64,000 nt of DNA from Uranotaenia lowii (taxonomy: Eukaryota; Arthropoda; Insecta; Diptera; Culicidae): NCBI RefSeq assembly GCF_029784155.1, contig NC_073693.1, positions 145,640,843 through 145,704,842 on the forward strand. Direction: 5' to 3'. The first letter of the stretch is position 1, and every line of letters begins with the position of its first letter. A model generated the notes under the pieces. The model did not search any database and was not told where the DNA came from. It saw only the letters and a list, made by a program, of their open reading frames with translations. Of this stretch, positions 23,411 to 35,763 are shown piece by piece. The position numbers and the translations under genes were made by a program.

Positions 23411-23978
23411 CAATAGTGATGTGCTCAAAAAAGAGCAGTAATTCGTTTGTTTAGAACTAGAATGACACTTTTCAAAAAATTCTTTGTTATAAAATTTAAG
23501 AATTTGGAATGTCTAGTTACATTTAAGTGGTTTCATTACCAGATAATCCGAATTCAATCAATTTCGTGGCCAGAGTTGTCATAAATAATTGATTTATCTT
23601 TGAATTATGATCATTAAACCTGAGGTTTAAGGCATAATTCATTTCATACATGTTCTTTTAAAAAAATCAATCACCATCATTATCAGCTTTTCATCTCTAT
23701 CAGCAAAAAAACGTTCAAAAATGCGATAAAAACGGTCTTTTGTTTTTATCCATTGTTTCCAAATCCACACTTCACGGTGGTTCTTCATCCTGAGATTCGG
23801 CGTCATATCTGAATCACCGTATTTGAAGAGTTCCGTGCAAACGAAAAATAGCGATTATTACTATGCTTCATATATATTTTTTGCCTTCTGAAAGATAGGA
23901 CTCATAAGATGAGCGAAATAACGCCTGAAAATTAATTCATCTATATATCTTCGTTCGGTAAGGCCAGTACTCCAATAA

Positions 23979-25304
23979 CACTAGTTTACAGCATTTTTGA
24001 ACTCAGTGAACTGAAGGTCATTTCCAATGTGAAATCGGGCGCTGAATCCGAAAATGAAATTCAAAAAAATCTCAGTAGAACCGTTTTTGAGTTATGCTCC
24101 AAATATGAAATTTCGAAAAAATTAAAAAAGTTCATGTACTTAGATTGAAATATCTCGGACGGCATAACAGTAATTCGAAATCCCTCTTTTGCATATTGAA
24201 GGTGAATAAGTTTTCTATCGATCATCTGAACACTGTTTTTGCGTTTGACCAACAGTATTGCTGATATTAGTGACTTTATGAGAAAAAAAATTAAAAAACG
24301 CATTTTTTTAGTAAAAATTTTGTTTCAACGAAAGTTTTAGACTCGATAGTAGCATTTAAAAAATCTGATTTTCTTTTGCGCTTGAATATCAATTCAAAAC
24401 AAAGATTTCAAGTGGTTATTTATCAAAATCGGTTGAAAATTGAAGAAGTTATGGCTACTTTACCATAACTGAAATTTTTGGAGTTTTTAATAATTTAACG
24501 AACAGCAGTACCCTTATCATAGTATAGGAAGAATGAAACATGATAAATCTCACTCGCTCCAAGTCAAAATTATTCATTAGCTTACCAGAAGGTCACATTC
24601 CAAGTTTCTGGAAGATCTGACCATAGGGAGGAGTTGCTTAAGTTACAAACGTGAATAAAATTTTGAGATATTTTGCCCGGAAGGAACGAAAAATACTGGT
24701 TTTTCGTCAATAACTTTTTTCATCACTAGCTGATTGTTTTTTTTGGTTGATTTTCTTAAAGCCTAAGTTGAGACAAATATTTCACCCGAAAACTGTAACT
24801 CGATTGGATTTGAAACAGAAAAGTTATTGCGGTTTTTATGGTTTTGATAAATAACCACTTGAAATCTTTGTTTTAAATTGACATTCAAGTGCAGAAGAAA
24901 ATCAGATTTTTTAAATGCTACCATCGAGTCTAAAACTTTCGTTGAATCAAAATTTTCTCTAAAAAAATGCGTTTTTTTTTAATTTTTTTTCTCATAAAGT
25001 CACTAATATCAGCAATACTGTTGGTCAAACGCAAAAACAGTGTTCAGATGATCGATAGAAAACTTATTTACCTTTAATATGCAAAAGAGGGATTTCAAAT
25101 TACTGTTATGCCGTCCGAGATATTTTAATCTAAGTACATGAACTTTTTTAATTTTTTCGAAATTTCATATTTGGAGCAAAACTCAAAAACGGTTCCACTG
25201 AGATTTTTTTGAATTTCATTTTCGGATTCAGCGCCCGATTTCACATTAAAACTGTTGGTCAGTTAATCAAGTTCACGATTTTATTAAAATTTTGTAAACT
25301 AGTG
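23979..25304. mobile_element. 1326-bp foldback element with CACTAGTTTACA ends and TAA duplication
   Basis: The ends CACTAGTTTACA and TGTAAACTAGTG are perfect mirrors, flanked by TAA at 23976-23978 and 25305-25307. Long arms (about 24028-24440 and 24845-25250) pair closely. A 3-bp TWA-type duplication is known for PIF/Harbinger elements; this assignment is tentative. The 80-codon frame at 24061-24303 (minus) lies in one arm and is not a gene. Confidence 0.8.
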
Positions 25305-25573
25305 TAATCAATCGCTGTTGACAGTTTTTATTGATCATTATTATGATTAAATCTTTCATCGCCGAATTATGAAAACGATCCTTTTAGATAAATATATTAG
25401 GTGACTTGCCTCAAATCTAATTATATTAAAAGCAATTTCCGTTTTATTTTTTCAAAACACTGAAATTAGGCATTCTATATCTCTGAACCAACTTGACCGA
25501 ATTCTATAAATTTGGTGTCGTTGAGTGATCTAATGTGTTGTGTTCAATTTTGTAGAATAGAGTTTTGCTAATA

Positions 25574-28500
25574 CAGTGAGCGAAATAAGAATAGCACCAC
25601 TATGTGTTTTGGTTGTTAAAATATGAATGATTGGAAATTACGAAAATTTTCTTCCACAGTTTGTTCTGAATTGTTTAACGGATAAATCAAGCATAAGTTT
25701 ACTTTTTTTTGACGTCACAATTGGCGTTGAGGACCAAAAATGTAAAAAAAAGGGTGCGAAATATGAATAGCACCACTTGAGATTTTCAACAAAAAAAAAA
25801 AGATTAATTTTAAAAATTTGCTGTGTAAAAGTGAATAATAATGCTTCTACGAATTATTTGAATAGATAACTGCAATTTAAGAAGTTTTCCAGAATTCCAA
25901 AGTTTTCAAAGGTTTTAAAAGGGGGTTTTAAGAGATGCTCCTCTAGCGTTAAGGGATTTGATATTTGAGCTGTAATTATTCATCAAACTACTTACTTCCT
26001 TCATTAAAATGACGTGAAATGATGAAAAAAACATTTGGGATTAATTTTGAGTCAGAAAAAAATAGGTTGGAAATCAAAAACTTGGATTTTGTTCAGTAAA
26101 CCACACTTTTTCGAGTTTCAAGTCGTAGATGGCAGCACTATCTTGCAGTTAAAACCAAATTAAGGCTCAATTTTGATTTTCCAGGTTTATTTACGCCCAT
26201 ATTCATCACATCGAGGTATTTTCCCATCACAGTTTTGTGGTAGTTCACGCTGCAGAAAGCTTTTCCGGATTTGCAAAAGAATCACCAGCACAAGAATGTA
26301 CAACCGCAAAAATTCCTGCACATCTCAACTTCTGATTCAATATCAAATCATACCAGGGCCGGATTAAGCCATCGGGGGGCCCGGGGCAATTTTTCTCGGG
26401 GGGCCCCTATGATTCGATTTTTTTTTCAAATGCTATCCAAGAGAATACAAAACATTTTAAACGTGTAAAAGAACTGGATATATGCTCAGTTTACATACTT
26501 CAAATTGCCATGTTGTCTGCACAGAAAATGGTTTCTGGTAACTTGAAATAAAAGTTGTTAATTAATCAGGTGCAAACATTGCGGAAGAGTTAAGGAATTT
26601 TTAAACAATGAAAGCTTTGATTTGAGGTGCAAAATGCTGATTTTAATTCTCTTTTTTTTTAATATCCTTATTACCAACTAAAATTCTATGATTTAGACAA
26701 ATTACCGAACAGGTATTTTAAATGATTTTGATTTCATCATTGATCATCTGGTTTGTGATTCATCGAGAAACATTTACCTCATGACAATTGGGAAGTATCA
26801 TGAAGATTTGAAACATTGAATACAAAATTTAAAAAAAATCAACAAAATAATTTAATTAAAGTTCCTTAGAGATAAAGACATAAGAGTTTAAGAATTCAAA
26901 ACTTTTAATCAGATTATATTCAGAACCAAAATTCAGTGTCTCAAATCTAAATCGTAGCTTCAAATCGAGTCTTGATAAACAACGTATGAATTAAATAAAA
27001 AAAAAGATTTAACGTTACATTCAGAGCCAAAGCAGAAATTGCACCAAATGTGAATTTCAATTTTATATCTTTGGAATACAAAAAAATGTTTTCAAGAAAT
27101 GTTTATGAATATGATTCTCATCAGTTAAAAAATTGTTACCAAACTGTTATTCGAAGTGTGATAAAAGTTTCATTTGATTCTCAAAGCCAAGGAGGTATAA
27201 GTGCAAAAATAATCGTTTGAAAAAAAAATTCAGATTAAAGATTAAATGTTTAAAACACAGAATCAGCTATCATTAAAAAAAATCAGATAAGAAATCCAAA
27301 TGAGTTTAGTACCTTAAAAAAGATCCTGAGTTCTAAAAATTCAGAAAAACCATGAAACTGAACCTCAGTAACTGAAGAAACAACACAAAACTTGAAAATC
27401 TCAATAAATTGAATCTGAAAAAAGTAAAAAAAAATTGAAATATTCATGTTAAGAGAATCACTCAATGATATTTGCAACTTAACTATGAGATCATTTTTAT
27501 AATAATTCGAGAATGATCATTTGGAAATTGATGTGCTGACTTCAGGGTATTGACTTCAGTAGATAATAAAATTTTGCTTAAATCAGTTGAAAATGTTTCA
27601 CGACGAATTTCAAGTCTAAGACCGAAATTGAAATGGAAATTCAATAAAGAAACTCTGTACTGTTGATTGGTCCAATTTAGACAATCAAAATTTTTTCTAA
27701 AGATTTTACTTTCAAAAATTGGGAGTGAAAAGGGTTGAGAATTTATAAATTAATGGAGATTTCAATAATAATGATCGAAAAGTGAAAAGTTATAATAATA
27801 ATACCCGGTATTCACCCGGATACTGCGCGGGTAAGATTCTGAAATGCTTATCATAAAGTTTCTCTGTTCTCTCTTATCACAGTGAACCAGTTTTGGCGAA
27901 ATCAGCTGCTAGTTTAGTGCAGTAAGCATTACTTGGAAAGTTAAAATAATAATAAACATTATCATTGTGCAAGACGTTTGTATGCAATGAAAATGAGGAG
28001 ATGTTTTTCTTAATTTTTTCTGTTCTGTACAGTATATCCCGACTGACATGTTTCGATAAAAAAAATTAAAAATTTGAGATGTTTTGCCTCATATTCTTCT
28101 TAATTTTTGATGCGAATTCGGTTCATTTTATTTTTGTCCAGATTTTGAGTTGAAATTTTTAAAATCCAATACCGAGATTTTAATATTCTTAGCTCGGAAA
28201 ATGCAGGAGAACTTCTTCGCTGCTAACTTATGCAATAGAAAAACTATTCTAGATATTATTTCCCGGGGGCCCCTTTAGTTGTTATATTTGAAATTGTCAT
28301 TCCGATTTTCTAGTTTTTTTTTCATAGATTTGTAGAAATTGAAGAAGTATGATTAAAGGAATGTTAAAACATTTTTTCCCTCGGGGGGCCCCCCTGAGCC
28401 GGGGGGCCCGGGGCAATTGCCCCTTTTGCCCCCCCCCCCTCAATCCGGCCTTGAATCATACCAATAATACTGCTAGCCGTCTAGTCCATCAAGCTCCATC

Positions 28501-29190
28501 GAAAAGCACAATAATAATCTGATTATCGGTCCTAGAAATTCACTTTTTAGTGACCTTGATGCAATACTTTTTTTTTTTTTTTCATTTAGTGATCTTAGTT
28601 TTTCCTAGGCATTCTCACAGCACCAAGTACTAATTTCTTGCCAAAAATCATCCAGCACACCTTAATTCGTCCCATTTATTCAAAAATGGGCATCAATTCA
28701 GTTAAATTGCAAGATAATGCTGCCATCTTTGACTTTAAACTAGAGAAATAGTGTTTGACTATTTTAAAACATTAGTATTTTTGAATTCCAATTTGTTTTT
28801 TAGATACCAATCCAGCCTCAAATCTATGTTTTATCATTTTGCATCATACTTATGAATGTTAATGAAGAAATCAAGCAGTTTGATAAAGCTTTATAGCTCA
28901 AATTTCTAATTCCTCAACGCTAGAGGAAGATTTCTTAAAACCCACTTTTAATACCTTTGAAAACCTTTGGTATTCTGGAAAATTACTCAAAATGCAATTT
29001 TTTATACAAATAATACAAGAATTATTAGTCACTTTTACACAGTATTTTTTTTTAAATAATGTTGAAAAACTCAAGTGGTACTATTCTTATTTCGTCCCCT
29101 TTTTTACATTTTTGTCCTCAGCGCCAATTGCTTTTCTGACAAAACTGTTTGACTTTACAAAAATCCTAAATAAATATTGTGAACAATGAT
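25574..29190. mobile_element. foldback MITE, CAGTGAGCG family (copy 1), loop invaded by an hAT-like element
   Basis: The left end CAGTGAGCGAAATAAGAAT follows TA at 25572-25573. Left arm 25574-26165 and right arm about 28690-29190 are reverse complements, including the shared 'cctctagcgttaag' block (25940; inverted at 28920). The terminal 100 bp or so of the right arm is missing or too diverged to see. The loop contains the element at 26354-28453. The same family is complete at 52265-52875. Confidence 0.75.
26354..28453. mobile_element. 2.1-kb non-autonomous hAT-like element with 8-bp target duplication
   Basis: The ends are CAGGGCCGGATT and AATCCGGCCTTG (11 of 12 bases mirror). Perfect 8-bp direct repeats AATCATAC flank them (26346-26353 and 28454-28461). 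Subterminal blocks rich in GGGGGGCCC and GGGGCAATT occur at both ends. CAGGG ends plus an 8-bp duplication are diagnostic of hAT. There is no transposase; the AT-rich interior holds only chance frames. A second copy starts at 35764. Confidence 0.88.
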
Positions 29191-31790
29191 AAAACTTCTA
29201 GAAGCCCGCTAGAAATTTCGACTTCCGAGAAAAAAGAAAAAAAGTATTCTTTTTGTATTCTTCTACATACTTGGTAAAAGAAAATATTTACGACTTTTCT
29301 AAGTAATTTTGAACCAAATTGAATTTTGGATATTATTTAAACATGAGTCAAATCGATTTTCAGTCTTCAACAAATTAATTAAATTAAAATAAACTTAAGA
29401 AACTCAGTTATGTCAGAGGTAGAATTTGTCTTTTTTAAACAATTTTCCATATGAAGTTTGGCAAAATATTATTGTTTGATTGAATGGAGAAAACCAAACA
29501 AATTCAAATCCATTTTTGTCCTTCATGTTGTTCTGTTGGTTTATCAGTTATCAATGATTGATTTCATTCAGATCTGAATAATTTTTATGTATCACCTAAA
29601 CTGGATTTGAAAAACAAAATTTAACAAAATCTTCGAGTATAGGAAGCTTAAATCTTTCAAATCACATTCATTCAAACAAAGGCGCAGAAAGTGGTGCTAA
29701 TTCAATATTTAAGTTTCAAAAATGGTAAAACGTTATTATTGAAAAAATTTCCTTTTTAAAACTAACCTTTTCCATTTACGATATGTTTTTTTAATTTTCA
29801 AACAACTTTTCTCAATTGGAAAGTCCCGCTATTAAAATTTTTGAATTTTTTATACACGCAAGTTTGTCATTGTTTCTCAATTCCGAATTTTTGTGTTCTG
29901 AAAACATTATTTTCTTGAAAGCCATTCAAAATAAATTTTAAAAAAGAAATTCATTGTTTGTATTGTCCTTGACCCACATTTTAAATTGACAGCCACAACA
30001 TACATATTAAAATATAAAATTTTACTTTCATTTTTATGATTTTAATTTTTTTATCGATTCTGATTGTCTATTTCGAACTAATCTATGAAAAGTTCGAATT
30101 GTAACTCGAAGTTGCACTTTAAAAGCTAAATATTAATGCACAATATAAACTTAATCAGTATTTGTTTCATGTTTTCAGCATTCAGCTTTTCAGTACTTGA
30201 AATTCAGTATTTTTTTATCAGTTTCCCAATGATTGTTCAAGAAATCAATTCCAAACTTTGACTTCCTCAGTACATTTAAGTATTCAATGATGAATTGAAC
30301 ATGTTTCATTATAAATATATAAAATCAATATTGAGAACCGCAAAGACACTTTTATTTTGATAACTGAAATAATGAAATTGGAAAAAAATCAACGTCAGAA
30401 ATTTAAGCATTTGATAAGCATCGTCTCATCAAATTCAATTTGCTACTAGGTATGTGTTTAGAATGAATTCTCTTAAATTCAAATGGATATTTTTGTTCCT
30501 GATCAAGAGTTGAAATTTCAAAGGGTGAATTAAATGATTTTTTTTTTCCAAATTCATGTTTTATTTCTGTTATGATCTGAAATTTATTTGGGAATTCGGA
30601 TTGAATTTCTTTTTAAATCTGGTTTCATTTTTAATGTTATCTTTTTTTGCACAGGTTTTTAAGCCTGAAGAATAATTTTTTTTATAGAAATTTTAATTCG
30701 TATTCGTTTTCTAGTGTCTCGCAAATTCTGATTTCAACTGCATAAAATTTATATTCAAACAACTTTCATATCCCGATTAAGGGACATCTATTTAAAAAAA
30801 ATATTTTTGGCTTCCGGTGAAAAATGATTGATTTGAATTTTTTTTTCTGATTCGTTTTGATTCGTTACAATAACATATATTTTTTACTGAAATCTGTCTC
30901 GTGGTCATAAGTAAGAAAATAGTTTTAGAAACCATTTTTTTTATTTATCGGGCATTTTTGTAATTGTTATTATTTCTAGAAAAATTTGAATTTTACAGGG
31001 TCCTTTGCCTGGAGCTATGAATTCAAAATCTACTAAAAAAAGCATTTAAATAAACATACAAGGTTCATAACATGAAACACTTTATGACAATCAACAATTA
31101 AATAAATTAAAAATATTCTCAAACAATCTTAAAAAGAAATACTGTATTATGAAAGGTAGCAATTTTGATTTCAAAAAAACTTCATACTTTCATGAGAAAG
31201 GTTCACTTTTAAGAATACAATGCCCAAATCTTCAAACATTAAACATTATCATAAATTGTTTGTTTTCATATTTATACCTATTACCATACCCAGAGGTGTC
31301 CAAAAAATAAATAAATTTAAAGGGAGTAAAGATAAAAGGACTCAACTCAGCTCAAAGCACTACATTCTGTTTTTATAGAAATATGAAATTTATGCATTGA
31401 TTGGAAAATGTGTTAAAGAATTATTATAAGTGAAAAATTCGGAAAACTCACTCGAACTCACATTGTTCGTAAATATTAAACAACTTTTTTTTCTGTAATG
31501 TAGTTAATTTTAAGAGATGCAGTTTTTTTATTGTTTAAAAAAAAAGGTAACGTGGGTAAGTTACCTCACTGTCTCATGTCCAAACAACAAGAAGTCTTTC
31601 CTTGGAAATTGATGATGACAACGGTAAAAAATGCATTTCGAAAACGTGTTTCAATAGCTATAAGTCACGGTGTGAGGAAGAATGGGATGCATCATTTTTA
31701 ATGCAAGCTTGTGAGGTTAAAAGAAGTATTAGGGATTCAATAAATTAAAATAGAAGTGCAGGAAAAGGTTTCAATAATTCTTCTTATGTT
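29190..31790. other. very AT-rich DNA, nothing assigned
   Basis: 2.6 kb without a credible frame, element end or repeat partner. Probably old, decayed repeats. Confidence 0.25.
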
Positions 31791-31824
31791 TTCTACAAAA
31801 ATCGAAATTATTGCTAAAATTGAC

Positions 31825-33515
31825 AAGATAAAAGTGAATAATATTCAGCGTAACTACGAACTACTTCAATGGATAACTGACTTTTTAGGCGTTTTCTAGT
31901 TTCCAAAAGTTTTAAATGGGATTTAAATGCGGTTTTAAGAGCACCAAAGAATTAAACATTTGAGCTATAATTCATTCTCAAACTGCTCAATTTCGTCATA
32001 AACAGCAGTGAGAAATGATAAATAATAGAATCTAGTGTAAATTTGTATAAAAAACAATCTACGTATTCAAAAACATAAATTTTTAGAACCAGCCAAACAC
32101 TTTTTTATCAGTTTTACATCGTAGGCGGCATCACTGTATTGCTGTCACACGAAGTTAAGACCCGTTTTTGACGGCGGTAGTAAATTTTTGTTCTGGTGAT
32201 ATTTTGCTAATTCAAATAGCTTTCTTCAGTGTGAATTCCAATAGAACTGTAAAGGAAAACTACACAGAAATGATGAAGATGGGCTCAAGTTATCACGAAA
32301 AATCTAAATGGAGGCTTAATTTGGTTTTAACTGCATCTTGGTTTTTGCTGCCATCTACAATTTAACCCATTCGAGACGGAGGCCTTTTCACGACATTCGA
32401 ACTCATAGTACTTTACTCTTAGATAACTTTTATGACGTTTGATTTTCATCAAAACCATTTTTCAATACATTTTGCCAAACATTTGCGGATTCCATTGGTA
32501 TAAGAACATTATTTTTCCGAGCAATAGTAAACTCACAATGAGTGATTGTTCAGACAAAGGCACAAAAATTCCATTGCACACACGGTGTGCAATCGGTCTC
32601 GAACGGGTTAAACTGGAAAAGGTGTGAATCACTGAAAAAAAAAATAAAGCTGTTGAATCTAAACCTTTTTTTCTGATTCAAATTATTCCAGAATGTTTTT
32701 TTATTTTTTCACGTTATGTTATTGAAGAAATTAAGCAGTTTGTGAAAGAATTAAAGCTGAAATATTCGATTCTTTAGTGCTAGTGAAAAATCTCTTAAAA
32801 CCCCATTGAAAAAACTAGAATTATAGAATATTAGGAAACGCTTGAAAATACAGTAATCTGATCAAAAAGTTTGTAGAAACATTAATAGGTCGGAACAGAT
32901 TTCCTTCAGATCCTTCTTTTGTCACTCGGAGTTGGTACTTCGCTAGAGGCGGGGGGATAATAAAAAATAATGCAAAAATCAAATAAATTTTAAAAAAATG
33001 CACGAAAGCTCGTATGCAAGAAAATTGCATACTATATCATTACACAAAATCTATAAATCAAGCAGATTTATATCGAAAAAATTCAATCAAATCATGAAAT
33101 TACTGCCATCTTCCAAAATTTGTTTTTTGATCTTGTAATCTTACAGATGTAAGATTTTTTTTCGAAATTTATTCAAAATACTTCAAACTTTATTTATTCC
33201 CCCCTTCGGTTTTTTGGAAATTTCAAAGAGGAGGGTGACAACAAGAAATTGATTTTTGTTCCTGCCTTATTCACTTTTAAATAGCCAATTTTGAGAAAAC
33301 ATTTAGATTTTTGTAGCTAAACATAAGCGGTACTTTTTTTATTTCACTCCTTTTTCCATGTTTTTCGTCCTCAACGTCAATTGATCCATCTAAAACAAGT
33401 AAACTGATGCTTGATTTATCCGTTGATCAATATAAAACAAGTTGTAGAAGAAAATTTTGATGATTTTTAATCATTCATATTTTAACAAGCACTGTATTTT
33501 CATGTTCGTTCACTG
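31825..33515. mobile_element. CAGTGAGCG-family foldback (copy 2), left end missing, centre invaded
   Basis: The arm 31825-32340 resembles the left arm of copy 1 (25800-26165), and 32620-33515 is its diverged inverted partner. The right end is CACTG at 33511-33515 followed by TA. A 242-bp TTAA-flanked element sits at the centre (32366-32607). This copy is the most diverged of the three. Confidence 0.6.
32366..32607. mobile_element. 242-bp TTAA-flanked MITE (piggyBac-like ends), copy 1
   Basis: TTAA at 32362-32365 and 32608-32611 flanks CCCATTCGAGACGG on the left and TCTCGAACGGG on the right, which mirror each other. TTAA targets and CCC-type ends are characteristic of piggyBac-related elements. 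It is non-coding. An inverted-orientation copy is at 40960-41152. Confidence 0.75.
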
Positions 33516-33779
33516 TAGTAACCAAGGACACCGAACACCTCTATTTGCAGAATTTCCTCTCGTGTCTGAGCAACATAACTGCCATATAATTTGCCCCGCT
33601 TTAAGAAGCCTTTTCACCTCTAGTCAACATTTTGAGGTAAGAAGGCATTTTAACATTCGGGACAGTAAAAATATTTCTTTAAGAACTTTGACACACTTGA
33701 ACTATTCATATTTTTCCTGTTATTCATTGGAAAACCAAATATCCTTCCGACTTCCAAGAGGCTTTCCTTGAGAAGCTGC

Positions 33780-34310
33780 AACTAGCTCCAGCTCCAAGTA
33801 ATGGAACTGATAAAATATTCAACGAACAACCTTCTTCGCGGGGAGCAATCGAGGAACAACACCAGCCAGTCGAAGAATGGTGCTGCGCATTTCCATACCT
33901 ATATACAAGCTGGAATCCACCCAAAACTAGGAGTTTTATTTTCGTTCCCAGGCCCTTCCGACAGGATGCTGCAAAATGAAATGTTGCACTAAAAACTTCA
34001 TCCATTCCAGGATCTCACCTTCGTTTTCGGGAAAACAAGCAACTACTGTACTGTAATGGTGGAAAATCGGTTGTGAAGCCTGGCATTTTTGCACTACTCA
34101 GTTCGGTATAGACTTTTACAACCCCAAGGGTTTTCTCGGTGGTTCCTTACTAACATCCTCACTAACACATATTAGTTAGAGTGCCGTAAAAATCTATCCC
34201 ACTGCGAGGAGGCAAAATGTTAATTTTCAGCAGTAGCAGCAGTGCAAGGTTTGCTGCTGTGAGGAAAAACTAACCGTTTGGATCCTCGAAGCTGTGTGAG
34301 AAAAAAAAAC
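33780..34310. other. GC-richer non-repetitive island, upstream part
   Basis: Balanced composition with no repeat partner. It holds a CAG-rich patch (34230-34260). It lies just upstream of the possible 5' exon at 34315 and could include its promoter. Confidence 0.25.
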
Positions 34311-34314
34311 TCTC

Positions 34315-35135
34315 AGTTTAGTGGTTTCCGGTGCAAAGGAGTAGTGAAAAAGTGAAAAAAAAAACAGTAAAACCTATGGCATCTCCGCGTTCCACATCCA
34401 GTCTCAGGAATCAGCGTCGGAATCCATCCTGAAGGTTCATGTGCACGTGGACCGAGTGGAGCGAATAAAAGTTTGTTTTGATTTATGGTCTTATTTATGG
34501 TGAAAGTTTGACTCCGGCAAAACGACGACGACGTCCGCTTTCCAGCTCACTTTTCCTGGCTCCAGAGGGATCGATTTTTCTCTCTCGAACTCGGTGGTGA
34601 TTTTTTTTATTCAGTGCTCTAGACCTTCCGTTAGAAGGGGCCCCGGAAAACCGCATCTAAGCAAATTCGACCGGAATGTGCGGGACCGTGTTTTTCAACC
34701 GGTAAACATAACCTACATGTTTGTAGCTGCGAGCTGAAAGGATACAAGTGCTCTGAACAGCCCTACATGTTTGTGTTCGAGTGTCCCACACGGGAGGCAA
34801 AGGGTGTAATTACATTACTTTCAACTTTAGCGAGTTGGACTGTGTTGCGTGTTTGACGGGTTCTGCAGCTTTGGACCCAACAAAAATGTGAGCCTCCAAC
34901 CGAATAAACACGGCTCTGGTCCGGATACATTCGTGCGGATTTTTACCTATAATTGGATAAAACGTGCTGTGAGTGTGTGCGTGGAATCCTCCGAAAGCCG
35001 TCGTAACACGTAGTCGTAGCAAGGTCGTTCCGGAAGTACCGGTACGGTGGAAATGAACTTGGCGGAATTCGTTCACCAGCATCGACAAAGGACGTTAGCA
35101 ACAGCGAACACTGGATCACCGGAACTTTGATGGAG
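34315..35135 (+). other. possible 5' UTR exon of a host gene
   Basis: TCAGTT at about 34313-34318 matches the arthropod initiator consensus. The following 0.8 kb is GC-richer, starts with an A-rich leader (gtgaaaaagtgaaaa), contains only short upstream frames and ends at GGAG followed by gtaatg (35136), a fair splice donor. After it the sequence turns AT-rich. A long 5' UTR exon ending in a donor is common in Diptera. No TATA box and no coding continuation can be shown, so this is a hypothesis. Confidence 0.25.
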
Positions 35136-35763
35136 GTAATGGAATTTTTAATCTACCTCTGTATGATTTGTCGGTGTATAGTAAGGGGGAAAAAAGGGTA
35201 GGGGTGAGATCTGAATTTATCCGAGTATCAAAATTGGCACTCAGGCTAGCGTGCTACCAATTACTATCCTTTGCTGGAGAGGTACATGATAAAGTTACCA
35301 CGCGAGCCTTGATAACCATAGGCTTGGGTGTTGAATTTAATAGCTTCACAAGTCCAGCTTCACATTTCATGTAAATTTCTTACATTTTTGCAGCAGTAAA
35401 CTTCAATGTTTTGATTTTTATAAACATTTGTCTTGTATTTTCTACACTATTACATAAGTCATTTGATAACGTTTGGCATGAGAAACATTCAGAAAATTTT
35501 GATTTGTTAGCCTAACAAGCCATTAAATATTAAAAATTCAAATTAATCATACACCGTTTAAAAGCTGCACATAAATTGTTATAAAATTTCGATGTTGAAT
35601 GAATATGGCAATAAGATTAACTTAGCAAAGTTTTCAAAAATAAATCGTATTTTGACTACAATATCATTTAGGGCCATAGGAAAAAACCTCCTCATGGCGG
35701 AAGGGGAGTTTGGGGCCAATTATTTTCATAACAGTTTTCCTTGAATAAAGCATACATAAAAAG

